From Kitasatospora sp. GAS204B (lineage in GTDB: Bacteria > Actinomycetota > Actinomycetes > Streptomycetales > Streptomycetaceae), in assembly GCF_029892155.1 (NCBI RefSeq), contig NZ_JARZAG010000003.1, positions 352,675 through 416,674 of the forward strand: DNA of 64,000 bases. Direction: 5' to 3'. The notes under the pieces are model-generated. The model was not told the origin of the DNA. It worked only from the letters and a program-made list of their open reading frames with translations, and made no database searches. This document shows positions 16,102 through 23,841 of the stretch, one piece after another; position 1 is the stretch's first letter; each line of letters opens with the position of its first letter. Position numbers and translations under genes: made by a program.

Positions 16102-16728
16102 TCAGACGCGGGGGGTGACACGCTCGTAGATGCGGGTGTACAGGCCGTTGTCGCCTCCGGTGATGTACTTGTCGCCCGCCTGACGGACGATCTCCTGGTA
16201 GCGCGGGTCGGTGAAGGACTCCAGGTACTTGGCCGGGTCGGCGTTGAACCCGGACACGAACATCACGCCCGGCTCGGTGCTGGCCAGCGAGTGGAAGGCC
16301 TGGAAGCTCTCGACGGCGGCCGAGGTGCGGACCACGTCGAAGATGGTCTCCTCGCGCCAGGCCCGGTACTGGCGGTAGACCCGCGGGACCACCTCGACGT
16401 GGCGCATCTGGACGTACTTGGTGTCCGGCAGCGCGCCGGCGGCCGGCTTGGGCGCTTCGACGAACTGCAGGATCTGGCGCTGGAAGTCGGCCTCGCCCAG
16501 CGGGCCCACGGCCTCCCAGAGCTTCCACCAGTCGGCGCGCAGCTCCTCCATCCGGTCGAAGCCCTCCAGCGGCGCCAGCTCCAGCACGGAGTTGGTCTCC
16601 AGGCCGCGGTAGAGGATCCGGCCCTCGAAGCCGGAGGCGTCGTTGTGCTTCTGCCAGGCCTCGGTGACGGCGTCGACCTGCTCCGGCTTGACGGAGAGCT
16701 CGGTGGCGGTGATCAGAGCAGCAGACAT
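16102..16728 (-). CDS. Hypothetical 208-residue protein, possible dimeric α+β-barrel (ABM-like)
   Basis: The sequence has two similar halves. The first, MSAALITATELSVKPEQVDAV followed by TEAWQKHNDASGFEGRILYRG, resembles the opening of antibiotic-biosynthesis-monooxygenase-type ferredoxin-like folds. The second starts at KYVQMRHVEVVPRVYRQYRAW and ends FTDPRYQEIVRQAGDKYITGG. A tandem ferredoxin-like barrel is therefore plausible, with activities such as cofactor-free oxidation, decarboxylation or cyclisation in that fold class. No catalytic residue can be assigned. The ATG at 16728 has AGGAG at 8 bases. It lies 100 bp after the hotdog gene in the same direction. The last codons abut the poor-quality G/C stretch, but the TGA is legible. 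Confidence 0.7.
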   Translation of the reverse strand: MSAALITATELSVKPEQVDAVTEAWQKHNDASGFEGRILYRGLETNSVLELAPLEGFDRMEELRADWWKLWEAVGPLGEADFQRQILQFVEAPKPAAGALPDTKYVQMRHVEVVPRVYRQYRAWREETIFDVVRTSAAVESFQAFHSLASTEPGVMFVSGFNADPAKYLESFTDPRYQEIVRQAGDKYITGGDNGLYTRIYERVTPRV

Positions 16729-16828
16729 GACGGTTCTCCTGATGGTGTGTGGCGGAAGGTGAGATGGGTGGTGCGACGAACGGGTGGTGCGGTGGTGCCG
16801 TGCGGGTGCTTCTGGGTGTGCCGAACGC

Positions 16829-17602
16829 TCAGGCCGCGATCAGTTCCTGGACCGGTACGGCCGCGACGATCTGGTCCACCGCGAACCGGGCCCGCTTGTG
16901 CTCCTTGGCCTCGATGACGTGCGACTCGAAGGCGGTGTAGGCGACCTCGGTGAGCGAGGAGCGCCGGCCGGCCTGCAGGATGCTGATCTCGGCGGCGAAA
17001 GAGAGCCGGGACGGGTCGTCGAGCTCGGCCTTGACCGTGCGGAACTCGATGGTGGCGTCGAGCGGGAAGAGGAAGTTCTCGAACGCGGTGTTCATCGACT
17101 CGATGACGTAGTAGTAGTTCCGCTCCGAGTACCGCGAGGCGTGGTAGCGCTCGCTGACCGCGAGGAACATCTGTCGGGCGGCCTCGATGGCCACCATGCC
17201 CTGGACGTGTTCACCGGTCTGGTGGTCGATCAGCAGCTCGTTGTCGTTGTGCACCCGCAGGTTGGCGGCGAACAGGTCGACGTCCAGCCGCTGCAGGTCG
17301 GCGATCAGCGTGTTGCAACTGTCGTGCTTGTGCGCCTCGTTGCGGGCTGCCAGGGCGGGTTCGTGATAGCGGAAGTCCAGTCGTTCGGCGAGGCCGAAGA
17401 GGCGGGCGTGGTCGTGGATCGACTGCCGTTCCGCACTGGTGACGCCCTGTCCGGCCTGGATCACGATCGGGCGGTCGTCCAGCGAGTACACGCCCAGTCC
17501 GAGTTCGTCGATGAACTGACTGACAGTCAGGACGCCTTCCTGGCCGGAGAATCCGAAGAACCGGTCCCCGACGATCAGCAGGGGGCGAGCGATAGCCGAC
17601 AT
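16829..17602 (-). CDS. AfsA-like single-hotdog-domain protein
   Basis: A 257-residue protein with one recognisable A-factor-biosynthesis hotdog repeat near residues 130-200: NDNELLIDHQTGEHVQGMVAI followed by EAARQMFLAVSERYH, where the His and the downstream Glu-Ala-Ala-Arg-Gln correspond to the AfsA helix signature. AfsA proteins have two such repeats and join a β-ketoacyl thioester to dihydroxyacetone phosphate. Here the N-terminal half (RPLLIVGDRFFGFSGQEGV) is different, so the reaction may differ too. The ATG at 17602 has AAGGAG 8 bases upstream. It is the first gene of the KAS III cluster and shares its promoter region with a divergent TetR gene that carries a pair of operators. Confidence 0.75.
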   Translation of the reverse strand: MSAIARPLLIVGDRFFGFSGQEGVLTVSQFIDELGLGVYSLDDRPIVIQAGQGVTSAERQSIHDHARLFGLAERLDFRYHEPALAARNEAHKHDSCNTLIADLQRLDVDLFAANLRVHNDNELLIDHQTGEHVQGMVAIEAARQMFLAVSERYHASRYSERNYYYVIESMNTAFENFLFPLDATIEFRTVKAELDDPSRLSFAAEISILQAGRRSSLTEVAYTAFESHVIEAKEHKRARFAVDQIVAAVPVQELIAA

Positions 17603-17800
17603 GAGCATCTCCTTGGTTGGGGGCGGCTCCGCACGGAGCGGATACCGCGAGCAAGAGGGAGGTGGTGCAGCCGTGCAGTGGGGGATGCGAGCTCGGTCGC
17701 GGACGGTCACGGGGAGGGTTGGGGCTTCCCCGTTTCCGTCTCCCTCGCCGTTGCGGCGGGGCCGATGTGAAGAACGTAGAACACGACCGGGGTCGGGCGC

Positions 17801-17838
17801 AACCATCTAGTTGGTTTTTCTGAACTATCCAGTTGGTT
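17801..17838. promoter_or_regulatory. TetR operator pair in the hotdog/TetR divergent promoter
   Basis: Two 16-bp imperfect palindromes, AACCATCTAGTTGGTT (17801-17816) and AACTATCCAGTTGGTT (17823-17838), are spaced 22 bp centre to centre. The same pair, in inverted order, appears at 18558-18595 after the regulator gene. Confidence 0.85.
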
Positions 17839-17861
17839 TCACCTTGGACTACCCTCGTCTC

Positions 17862-18473
17862 ATGGCTGAGACACCCAAGGGTCAGCTGACCCGCACCAAA
17901 CTGCTGGAGGCCGCCCAGGCGGAGTTCTCCGAGCACGGCATGGCCGGCGCCCGCGTGGACCGGATCGCCGAGCGCTCCGGCGTGAACAAGCAGCGCATCT
18001 ACGCCTACTTCGGCAACAAGGAGGCGCTGTTCTCCGCCGTCCTGAGCAAGGTGTACGAGCACATGGGCGCGACCGTGCCGATCCCCACCACCGAGGACGG
18101 GCTGCGCGCCTACGTCGGCCAGGTCTTCGACTACCACCGCGAGTTCGGCGACCTCGTCCGACTGCTCGCCTGGGAGGGCCTGCACTACCGCGACCGGCCG
18201 ATCCCGGACGAGAAGGATCGCGAGGCCTACTACGTCCACAAGGCCGTCGCACTGAGCATCGCACTCGGCGTCGACGATCCGGCGGAGGCGGCCCGGGTGC
18301 TGATCGCGCTGGTCGGCCTGGCGTCCTGGCCGTTCATCGTGCCGCAGCAGCGCCGGCTGATGCTCGGCCCGGACAGCGATACCGACGCCGGCTGGGAGCT
18401 GCTGCGCGCCGGCATCATCGCCCACGGGCACGTCATCATCGACAGCGTGCTGCGGGAGAGTGCCACGAGCTGA
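17862..18473 (+). CDS. TetR-family regulator of the KAS III / SDR-exporter genes
   Basis: A 203-residue TetR repressor. The N-terminal HTH reads LTRTKLLEAAQAEFSEHGMAGA, then RVDRIAERSGVNKQRIYAYFGNKEALF. The C-terminal helical domain would bind a ligand. I chose the ATG at 17862 (MAETPKGQ), which puts the start just after the operator pair; upstream extension would read through the operators. It is divergent from the hotdog gene and followed by a terminator and a second operator pair in front of the SDR operon. The regulator probably represses itself, the leftward biosynthetic genes and the rightward exporter operon, and responds to a pathway compound. It is distinct from the receptor-type TetR proteins at 25-27 kb. 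Confidence 0.9.
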   Translation: MAETPKGQLTRTKLLEAAQAEFSEHGMAGARVDRIAERSGVNKQRIYAYFGNKEALFSAVLSKVYEHMGATVPIPTTEDGLRAYVGQVFDYHREFGDLVRLLAWEGLHYRDRPIPDEKDREAYYVHKAVALSIALGVDDPAEAARVLIALVGLASWPFIVPQQRRLMLGPDSDTDAGWELLRAGIIAHGHVIIDSVLRESATS

Positions 18474-18498
18474 TCAGCCATCAGCGGGGGTGTCACGC

Positions 18499-18527
18499 AG
18501 GGGAGTCCGGGTTGCCCGGGCTCCCCT
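18499..18527 (+). terminator. Rho-independent-like terminator after the TetR gene
   Basis: AGGGGAGTCCGGG pairs with CCCGGGCTCCCCT across a TTG loop with one T·G wobble, followed by TTTC. It isolates the SDR operon, which has its own operators. Confidence 0.85.
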
Positions 18528-18557
18528 TTCGTCGTCTCCGGGGTCGTTCTTCGAAGA

Positions 18558-18595
18558 AACCAACCAGCTGGTCCAGGAAAACCAACTAGATGGTT
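18558..18595. promoter_or_regulatory. Second TetR operator pair, upstream of the SDR operon
   Basis: AACCAACCAGCTGGTC (18558-18573) and AACCAACTAGATGGTT (18580-18595), again 22 bp apart. The segment is the inverted complement of 17801-17838 over about 43 bp with few mismatches, so the two control regions share an ancestor. Confidence 0.85.
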
Positions 18596-18771
18596 GCGCT
18601 CGATCGCGGATCGGGCTACCTTCGTTCTCACCAGGCCGGACGCGCTTCGTCTCCACTGAAGCGGCCCCACGGTCACCGCCGTTGCTGTCGGTTGCCCCAG
18701 GCCTGCTTCCCCCTCTCCCCCATCAGGGAGCACCCGCACCGGGACAGCCGTCCCGCGAAAGTGAGGCGACC

Positions 18772-19584
18772 ATGGCAACGACCGACTCGGAGCACCGCAC
18801 CCGGACCGCTCCCGTGACCGCCGTCAGCGGCGCGACCGGCGGCATGGGCACGGCGATCGTCGAGGAACTCGCCCGCTCCGGCGCCACGGTGGCGCTGCTC
18901 GGCCGCGACGAGGAGCGACTGGCCCGGACCCGGCAGCGGATCGGCGAGCGGATCGGCGGCACCGACCGGCTGGTGCCCTACCGGACCGACATCAACGACA
19001 CCCGCTCGGTGGACGAGACGGTCGCCGCGATCGTGCGTGAACTGGGCGGCATCGACGCCCTGGTGCACGCTGCCGGCGACGGGCCGATGGCCTCGCTCGA
19101 CGAGACGACCGACGAGATGTGGCAGGCCACCTTCAACGCCAAGCTGATGGGCGCGGTCCGGCTGACCCGGGCCGTCGCCAAGCCGATGACCGAAGCGCGC
19201 AGCGGCGCGATCGTCCTGATCAGCGGCGTCTTCCGGAAGGACCCCGACCCGCTGTTCCCGGTGAACAGCGCGGTCAACGCGGCCCTCGCGACCTTCGGCA
19301 AGGCCGTCTCCAAGGATCTGGGTCGCAGCGGGATCCGGGTCAACGTGCTGGATCCGGGCGCCGTGCAGACCCCGCTCTGGGACCAGATCGCCAAGGACCT
19401 CGCCGACCGGCTCGGCGGCACCGCCCACGAGGTCACCGCCCAGGTGGCGGCGCAGACCCCGCTCGGCTCGCTCGCCCGGCCCGAGGACGTCGCCCAGCTC
19501 GTCGGCTTCCTGCTCTCCCCCGCCGCCCGGCACCTCGCGGGCGCGGCGATCACGCTCGACGGCGGCGCCAGCGCCGGCCTGTAG
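18772..19584 (+). CDS. Divergent short-chain dehydrogenase/reductase (SDR) lacking the Tyr-Lys pair
   Basis: A 270-residue Rossmann-fold SDR. The nucleotide-binding motif is SGATGGMGTAI (residues 19-29) and Ser151 occupies the usual catalytic serine position. In the catalytic helix, however, NSAVNAALATFGKAV replaces YxxxK: the Tyr position is Asn165 and the Lys position is Asn169. Classical proton transfer is therefore unlikely, and the protein may bind NAD(P) without standard reduction or act as a dehydratase, epimerase or scaffold. The ATG at 18772 follows GTGAGGCGACC. It heads an operon with a tautomerase and a DHA2 exporter, under the TetR operator pair. Confidence 0.85.
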   Translation: MATTDSEHRTRTAPVTAVSGATGGMGTAIVEELARSGATVALLGRDEERLARTRQRIGERIGGTDRLVPYRTDINDTRSVDETVAAIVRELGGIDALVHAAGDGPMASLDETTDEMWQATFNAKLMGAVRLTRAVAKPMTEARSGAIVLISGVFRKDPDPLFPVNSAVNAALATFGKAVSKDLGRSGIRVNVLDPGAVQTPLWDQIAKDLADRLGGTAHEVTAQVAAQTPLGSLARPEDVAQLVGFLLSPAARHLAGAAITLDGGASAGL

Positions 19585-19631
19585 TACCGGACTTCGCCCT
19601 TCCTACCGACTACTCATTCCTGGAGACCACC

Positions 19632-19862
19632 ATGCCCATCCTGTCCATGACCACCTGGCCGAACCAGACCGACGAGAAGTGCCAGGAGCTGATCGAGGAG
19701 CTGACGGCGACCGTGCACCGCGTCATCGGCGCCCCGCTCGACAAGATCACCGTGTACATCAACGAGATTCCGCAGAACCGCTGGGGCGAGGGCGGAGTGC
19801 TCGGCACCGACCCCGAGTTCGCCGAACTCAGCCGTCGTCGTACCGCCGCCGCCGGCGTCTGA
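19632..19862 (+). CDS. 4-oxalocrotonate tautomerase family protein
   Basis: A 76-residue protein. Pro follows the initiator Met (MPILSMTTWPNQTDEKC) and would become the catalytic N-terminal proline after Met removal. The family signature continues with CQELIEELTATVHRVIGAP and DKITVYINEIPQNRWGEGG. These small enzymes move keto-enol double bonds or add water to activated alkynes and alkenes, working as oligomers. GGAGA lies 7 bases before the ATG. It sits 47 bp after the SDR gene and 31 bp before the exporter gene, so it is part of the same transcript and probably tautomerises a pathway intermediate. Confidence 0.88.
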   Translation: MPILSMTTWPNQTDEKCQELIEELTATVHRVIGAPLDKITVYINEIPQNRWGEGGVLGTDPEFAELSRRRTAAAGV

Positions 19863-19893
19863 CCGTCCGCCCGCTTCCCCAAGGAGAGATCTG

Positions 19894-21339
19894 ATGGCCC
19901 TTCTCGACCGGACCGCCCGCCCGGCCCGCACCGCACCGACCACCCGGACCACCACGACGGCGGGCACCGAACCGCCCGCACCGCGCCGCGTATCGCCCAA
20001 CACCGTGCTGGCCGCCGCGCTGCTCGCCTTCTTCGTCATCTCGCTCGACGGCTCGGTGGTCAACGTCGCGCTGCCGGCCATCTCCAGCAGCCTGCGCGGC
20101 TCGATGGCCGACCTGCAGTGGATCGTCGACGGCTACACCCTGATGTTCGCGGCCTTCATGCTGTCGGCCGGCACCCTCTCGGACCGGATCGGCGCGAGCC
20201 GCGCGTATGCCGTCGGGCTCGCCTCGTTCACCGTCGCCTCGATGGCCTGCGGACTGGCACCCGAGCTGGGCACGCTGATCGTCGCCCGGATGGTGCAGGG
20301 CGGCGCCGCCGCGCTGATGGTCCCGGCCTCGCTGGCCCTGATCCGGCAGAACTACGACGACCCGGCCAAGCGGGCCCGGGCGATCGCGATCTGGACGGCC
20401 GCGGGTGCGGTCGCGGTCGCCGTCGGACCGGTGGTCGGCGGCATGCTCACCAGCGGGCTGAGCTGGCGGGCCGTGTTCTACCTCAACCTGCCGGTCGGCG
20501 TGATCGGTCTGGGCCTGCTCAGCCGGATCCCGCGGTCTACCCGGCGCCAGGCGCCGGTCGACCTGCCCGGACAGACCTCTGTCGTGGTCTCGCTGGCCGC
20601 GCTGACCTACGCGGTGATCGAAGGCGGCCGTGGCGGCTGGGGCACCGCGAGCGTGCTGGGCACCCTGCTGCTGGCAGCCGTCTCGATGGCCTTCTTCGTC
20701 ATCACCCAGGCCCGGCGCAAGCAGCCGATGGTGCCGCTGAGCCTCTTCAAGTCCCGTACCGTGCTGGTCTGCCTGGCGGCCGGCTTCACCATCAACGCGG
20801 TCTTCTACGGCGCCATCTTCCTGCTCGGGATGTACTTCCAGCAGGTGCGCGGCGCCTCCCCGGTCAGCACCGGCGCGATGTTCATCCCGATGTGCGCGTT
20901 GATCGCCGTGATCAACATGGCCGGTGTCAAGCTGGCCGCCCGCAAGGGCGCCCGGGTGCCGATGACGCTGGGTCAGCTCGTGATGGTCGCCGGCTCGCTG
21001 CTGATGCTCACGGTCACCCCGAGCACCCCGATCCTGATCCCGGTGCTGCTGCTGGTCCCGATCGGCCTGGGCGGCGGGCTCGCGGTGCCCTCGCTGACCG
21101 CCGCGCTGCTGGAGAACATCGACGCCGAGCGGGCCGGCACCGCCGCCGCGGTGCTGAACACCGGTCGCCAGGTCGGAAGCTGCCTCGCGGTGGCGGCCTT
21201 CGGCGCACTGATCGCCGACCGCGCGACCTTCATGAACGGTATGACCACGAGCTTCGTGATCTGCACCGTGATGCTGCTCGCCACTGCGGTGACCACCGGG
21301 CTGCTGCTCCCCCGAATGGTCAACCGATCTGCCAAGTAG
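19894..21339 (+). CDS. DHA2-family MFS drug exporter (14 TM)
   Basis: A 481-residue integral membrane protein. After a Thr/Ala/Pro-rich cytoplasmic N-terminus, the first helix region has the DHA2 signature FFVISLDGSVVNVALPAI, followed by LQWIVDGYTLMFAAFMLSAG with the GTLSDRIGASRAY motif A, and motif C in GPVVGGMLTSGLSWRAVFYLN. Fourteen hydrophobic segments can be counted. Such proteins export antibiotics and other small molecules against the proton gradient. AAGGAGAG precedes the ATG. As the last gene of the TetR-controlled operon, it likely exports and gives self-resistance to the product of this cluster. Confidence 0.92.
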   Translation: MALLDRTARPARTAPTTRTTTTAGTEPPAPRRVSPNTVLAAALLAFFVISLDGSVVNVALPAISSSLRGSMADLQWIVDGYTLMFAAFMLSAGTLSDRIGASRAYAVGLASFTVASMACGLAPELGTLIVARMVQGGAAALMVPASLALIRQNYDDPAKRARAIAIWTAAGAVAVAVGPVVGGMLTSGLSWRAVFYLNLPVGVIGLGLLSRIPRSTRRQAPVDLPGQTSVVVSLAALTYAVIEGGRGGWGTASVLGTLLLAAVSMAFFVITQARRKQPMVPLSLFKSRTVLVCLAAGFTINAVFYGAIFLLGMYFQQVRGASPVSTGAMFIPMCALIAVINMAGVKLAARKGARVPMTLGQLVMVAGSLLMLTVTPSTPILIPVLLLVPIGLGGGLAVPSLTAALLENIDAERAGTAAAVLNTGRQVGSCLAVAAFGALIADRATFMNGMTTSFVICTVMLLATAVTTGLLLPRMVNRSAK

Positions 21340-21371
21340 GAGAGTTGAACCACCACCAGCTCCCCCGCGAC

Positions 21372-21409
21372 AGCCCCTCGCAGGCCGACCCGATCGGCCG
21401 CGGGGGGCT
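21372..21409 (+). terminator. Terminator after the DHA2 exporter
   Basis: An interrupted hairpin (AGCCCC…GGCCG / CGGCC…GGGGCT) followed by TTTCG closes the exporter operon ahead of the carboxylase promoter. Confidence 0.8.
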
Positions 21410-21433
21410 TTCGCGCAGCCCGGCCGGCAACAA

Positions 21434-21455
21434 ATACCTTCACAAAGGAATGTTA
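21434..21455. promoter_or_regulatory. ARE-like palindrome upstream of the carboxylase gene
   Basis: ATACCTTC-N6-GAATGTTA, 54-75 bp before the carboxyltransferase ATG. It shares 20 of 22 bases with the element at 12498, at the same distance from its gene. Confidence 0.65.
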
Positions 21456-21508
21456 ATCTGGCATCATGGCACCATGCTCACCGCCGACCTTGGGAGGCAT
21501 GCGCGAAC

Positions 21509-23137
21509 ATGACCGTGATCCAGGAGCGCTCCGTCGCCCTCACCCAACCCGGGCCCGATCCCGCCGGCTCGAACGAATCCGCCGTCCTGTCCACTCACAC
21601 CAGACTCACCGAGCTGGAGATCATCAGAGCGGGACTGCACGACGGACCCAGCCCCGGTGCGACTGCCCAGCAGCACGCCCGGGGCAAGCTCACCGCCCGT
21701 GAGCGCATCGAACTCCTGCTGGACGAAGGGTCGTTCACCGAGATCGAACCGCTGCGCCGGCATCGCGCCAGCGGCTTCGGCCTGGAGGCGAAGCGGCCCT
21801 ACACCGACGGGGTGGTGACCGGCTGGGGCACCGTGCACGGCCGTACCGTCTTCACCTACGCGCACGACTTCAGAATCTTCGGCGGCGCACTCGGCGAGGC
21901 GCATGCCGCCAAGATCCACAAGCTGATGGACCTCGCGCTCTCCGCCGGCGCACCGCTGGTCAGCCTCAACGACGGCGCCGGCGCCCGGATCCAGGAGGGC
22001 GTCTCGGCGCTGGCCGGCTACGGCGGCATCTTCACCAGGAACGTGCTGGCCTCCGGCGTCATCCCGCAGATCAGCGTGATGCTCGGCCCGTGCGCGGGCG
22101 GCGCGGCCTACTCCCCCGCGCTGACCGACTTCGTCTTCATGGTGCGCGACATCTCGCAGATGTTCATCACCGGACCCGACGTGGTCCAGGCGGTGACCGG
22201 CGAACAGGTCACCCAGAACGGGCTCGGCGGCGCCGACGTGCACGCCGCCGTCTCCGGGGTGGCCACCGCGGCCTACGACGACGAGGTCGGCTGCCTACAG
22301 GACGTGCGCTACCTGCTCTCGCTGCTGCCGGCCAACAACCACGAACTGCCGCCGAGCGAGCCGTCCTGGGACGATCCCGAGCGGCGCTGCGAGGCGCTGC
22401 TGGACCTGGTGCCGGCCGAGCCCAACCAGGTGTACGACATGCGCCGGGTGATCGAGGAGATCGTCGACGACGGCGAGTTCTTCGAGATCCAGCAGGGCTG
22501 GGCGGGCAACCTGCTCTGCGTGCTGGCCCGCCTCGACGGCCGGGTGGTGGGCATCGTCGCCAACCAACCAGCGGCGATGGCAGGCGTGTTGGACATCAAG
22601 GCGGCCGAGAAGGGCGCCCGCTTCGTGCAGTTCTGCGACGCCTTCAACATTCCGCTGGTGACCCTGGTGGACGTGCCCGGATTCCTGCCCGGCGTCGACC
22701 AGGAGCACGACGGCATCATCCGGCACGGCGCCAAACTGCTGTACGCGTACTGCAACGCGACCGTCCCGCGGATCTCGCTGGTGCTGCGCAAGGCCTACGG
22801 CGGCGCGTACATCGTGATGGACTCCCGCTCGATCGGCACCGACCTCTCGCTCGCCTGGCCGACCAACGAGATCGCCGTGATGGGCGCCGAGGGCGCCGCC
22901 AACGTGATCTTCCGCCGGGAGATCGCGGCCTCCGACGACCCCGAGGGCGTGCGGGCGCAGCGGATCGAGCAGTACCGGAGCGAGCTCATGCACCCGTACT
23001 ACGCGGCCGAACGCGGCCTGGTCGACGACGTCATCGATCCGCGCGACACCAGGTCGGTGCTGATCCGCTCGCTGGCCATGTTGCGCGCCAAGCACGCCCA
23101 ACTGCCCTCCCGCAAGCACGGGAACCAGCCGGCGTGA
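21509..23137 (+). CDS. Acyl-CoA carboxylase β subunit (propionyl/acetyl-CoA carboxyltransferase)
   Basis: A 542-residue carboxyltransferase of the AccB/PccB type. It contains the N-terminal crotonase-fold region (GKLTARERIELLLDEGSF) and the acyl-CoA site GAGARIQEGVSALAGYGGI. It also has the biotin/CoA-binding stretch ISVMLGPCAGGAAYSPAL and the C-terminal half KAYGGAYIVMDSRSIG with MGAEGAANVIFRREI. It transfers CO2 from biotinylated α subunit to acyl-CoA, giving methylmalonyl- or malonyl-CoA. The α subunit is not in the window. GGGAGG lies 11 bases before the ATG. The ε subunit overlaps its stop. The ARE-like element suggests control by the γ-butyrolactone system, supplying extender units when the signal accumulates. 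Confidence 0.95.
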   Translation: MTVIQERSVALTQPGPDPAGSNESAVLSTHTRLTELEIIRAGLHDGPSPGATAQQHARGKLTARERIELLLDEGSFTEIEPLRRHRASGFGLEAKRPYTDGVVTGWGTVHGRTVFTYAHDFRIFGGALGEAHAAKIHKLMDLALSAGAPLVSLNDGAGARIQEGVSALAGYGGIFTRNVLASGVIPQISVMLGPCAGGAAYSPALTDFVFMVRDISQMFITGPDVVQAVTGEQVTQNGLGGADVHAAVSGVATAAYDDEVGCLQDVRYLLSLLPANNHELPPSEPSWDDPERRCEALLDLVPAEPNQVYDMRRVIEEIVDDGEFFEIQQGWAGNLLCVLARLDGRVVGIVANQPAAMAGVLDIKAAEKGARFVQFCDAFNIPLVTLVDVPGFLPGVDQEHDGIIRHGAKLLYAYCNATVPRISLVLRKAYGGAYIVMDSRSIGTDLSLAWPTNEIAVMGAEGAANVIFRREIAASDDPEGVRAQRIEQYRSELMHPYYAAERGLVDDVIDPRDTRSVLIRSLAMLRAKHAQLPSRKHGNQPA

Positions 23138-23397
23138 CGACCGTCCAGGAGACCGGCCGGCCCAAGGACACCGGCCGGCCCACCGACGAGCCCGGCTCGC
23201 CGCCGACCGGAGCCGAGGTGCTGCGCGTTCTGCGCGGCAACCCGACCGCCGAGGAGGTCGCCGCCACGACGGCGGTGCTCCTCGGCCTGCTGCGCCACCG
23301 GGCGCCTGCCGACCCGCCCGCGGACGTCCGCGGCCCGATCGGCTGGGACCGGCCCGAGCACTCCACGCACCGCGTCGCCAGGTCCTGGCGACGCTGA
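23134..23397 (+). CDS. Acyl-CoA carboxylase ε subunit
   Basis: An 87-residue protein starting at a GTG that overlaps the β-subunit TGA (GTGA), so translation is coupled. The sequence has a Pro/Thr-rich linker and then EVLRVLRGNPTAEEVAATTA, the typical ε-subunit helix, and ends in RVARSWRR-like text. The ε subunits of actinomycete acyl-CoA carboxylases bind β and raise activity of the complex. It matches the family in length and position. Confidence 0.92.
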   Translation: MTTVQETGRPKDTGRPTDEPGSPPTGAEVLRVLRGNPTAEEVAATTAVLLGLLRHRAPADPPADVRGPIGWDRPEHSTHRVARSWRR

Positions 23398-23419
23398 CGC
23401 CCACCGAAGGACCGACATC

Positions 23420-23833
23420 ATGTACGCAACCGGACCCTCCTCCCACGCGGAGACGTACTCCACGACCGAGGTCGTCCGCCTGAGCGGGCTGTCGACACAG
23501 TCCCTGCGCTGGTACGAGGACCAGGGTCTGATCGACAGCGGCGCCGAGGACGGCGCCGGCGACCGGATCTACAACCCGGTCCACCTGCGCTGGCTGAAGT
23601 TCCTCAACCACCTGCGCAGCACCGGCATGTCGCTGACCGACCTGCGCCGCTACGTCGAGCTGAACCGCGAGGGCGACCGGACACTCGCCGCCCGTCGGGA
23701 ACTGCTCGAAGCGCACCGGGACCACCTGCGCTCCCAGGTCGACGGCTACGCCGCCACCCTGCGCTATCTGGACTGGCGGATCGGCTTCTACCGGGAGCGG
23801 GAGGCCGTGCTGGCCCAGTCCCGCGCCCGCTAG
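23420..23833 (+). CDS. MerR-family transcriptional regulator
   Basis: A 137-residue regulator. The N-terminal winged HTH reads YSTTEVVRLSGLSTQSLRWYE, followed by DQGLID and the second helix pair YNPVHLRWLKFLNHLRSTGM. A dimerisation coiled coil fills the C-terminus (REGDRTLAARRELLEAHRDHL). There is no Cys cluster or effector domain, so the ligand is unknown. GAAGGA is 8 bases before the ATG. It lies 22 bp after the ε-subunit gene and probably shares the carboxylase transcript. It is convergent with the flavoprotein gene, the stops lying 8 bp apart. Confidence 0.9.
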   Translation: MYATGPSSHAETYSTTEVVRLSGLSTQSLRWYEDQGLIDSGAEDGAGDRIYNPVHLRWLKFLNHLRSTGMSLTDLRRYVELNREGDRTLAARRELLEAHRDHLRSQVDGYAATLRYLDWRIGFYREREAVLAQSRAR

Positions 23834-23841
23834 GGCCTCTC

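Noticed and set aside
15780..16118. Gly/Pro/Arg-rich frames across the G/C homopolymer stretch
   Set aside because: They are products of homopolymer runs in doubtful sequence, not protein-like.
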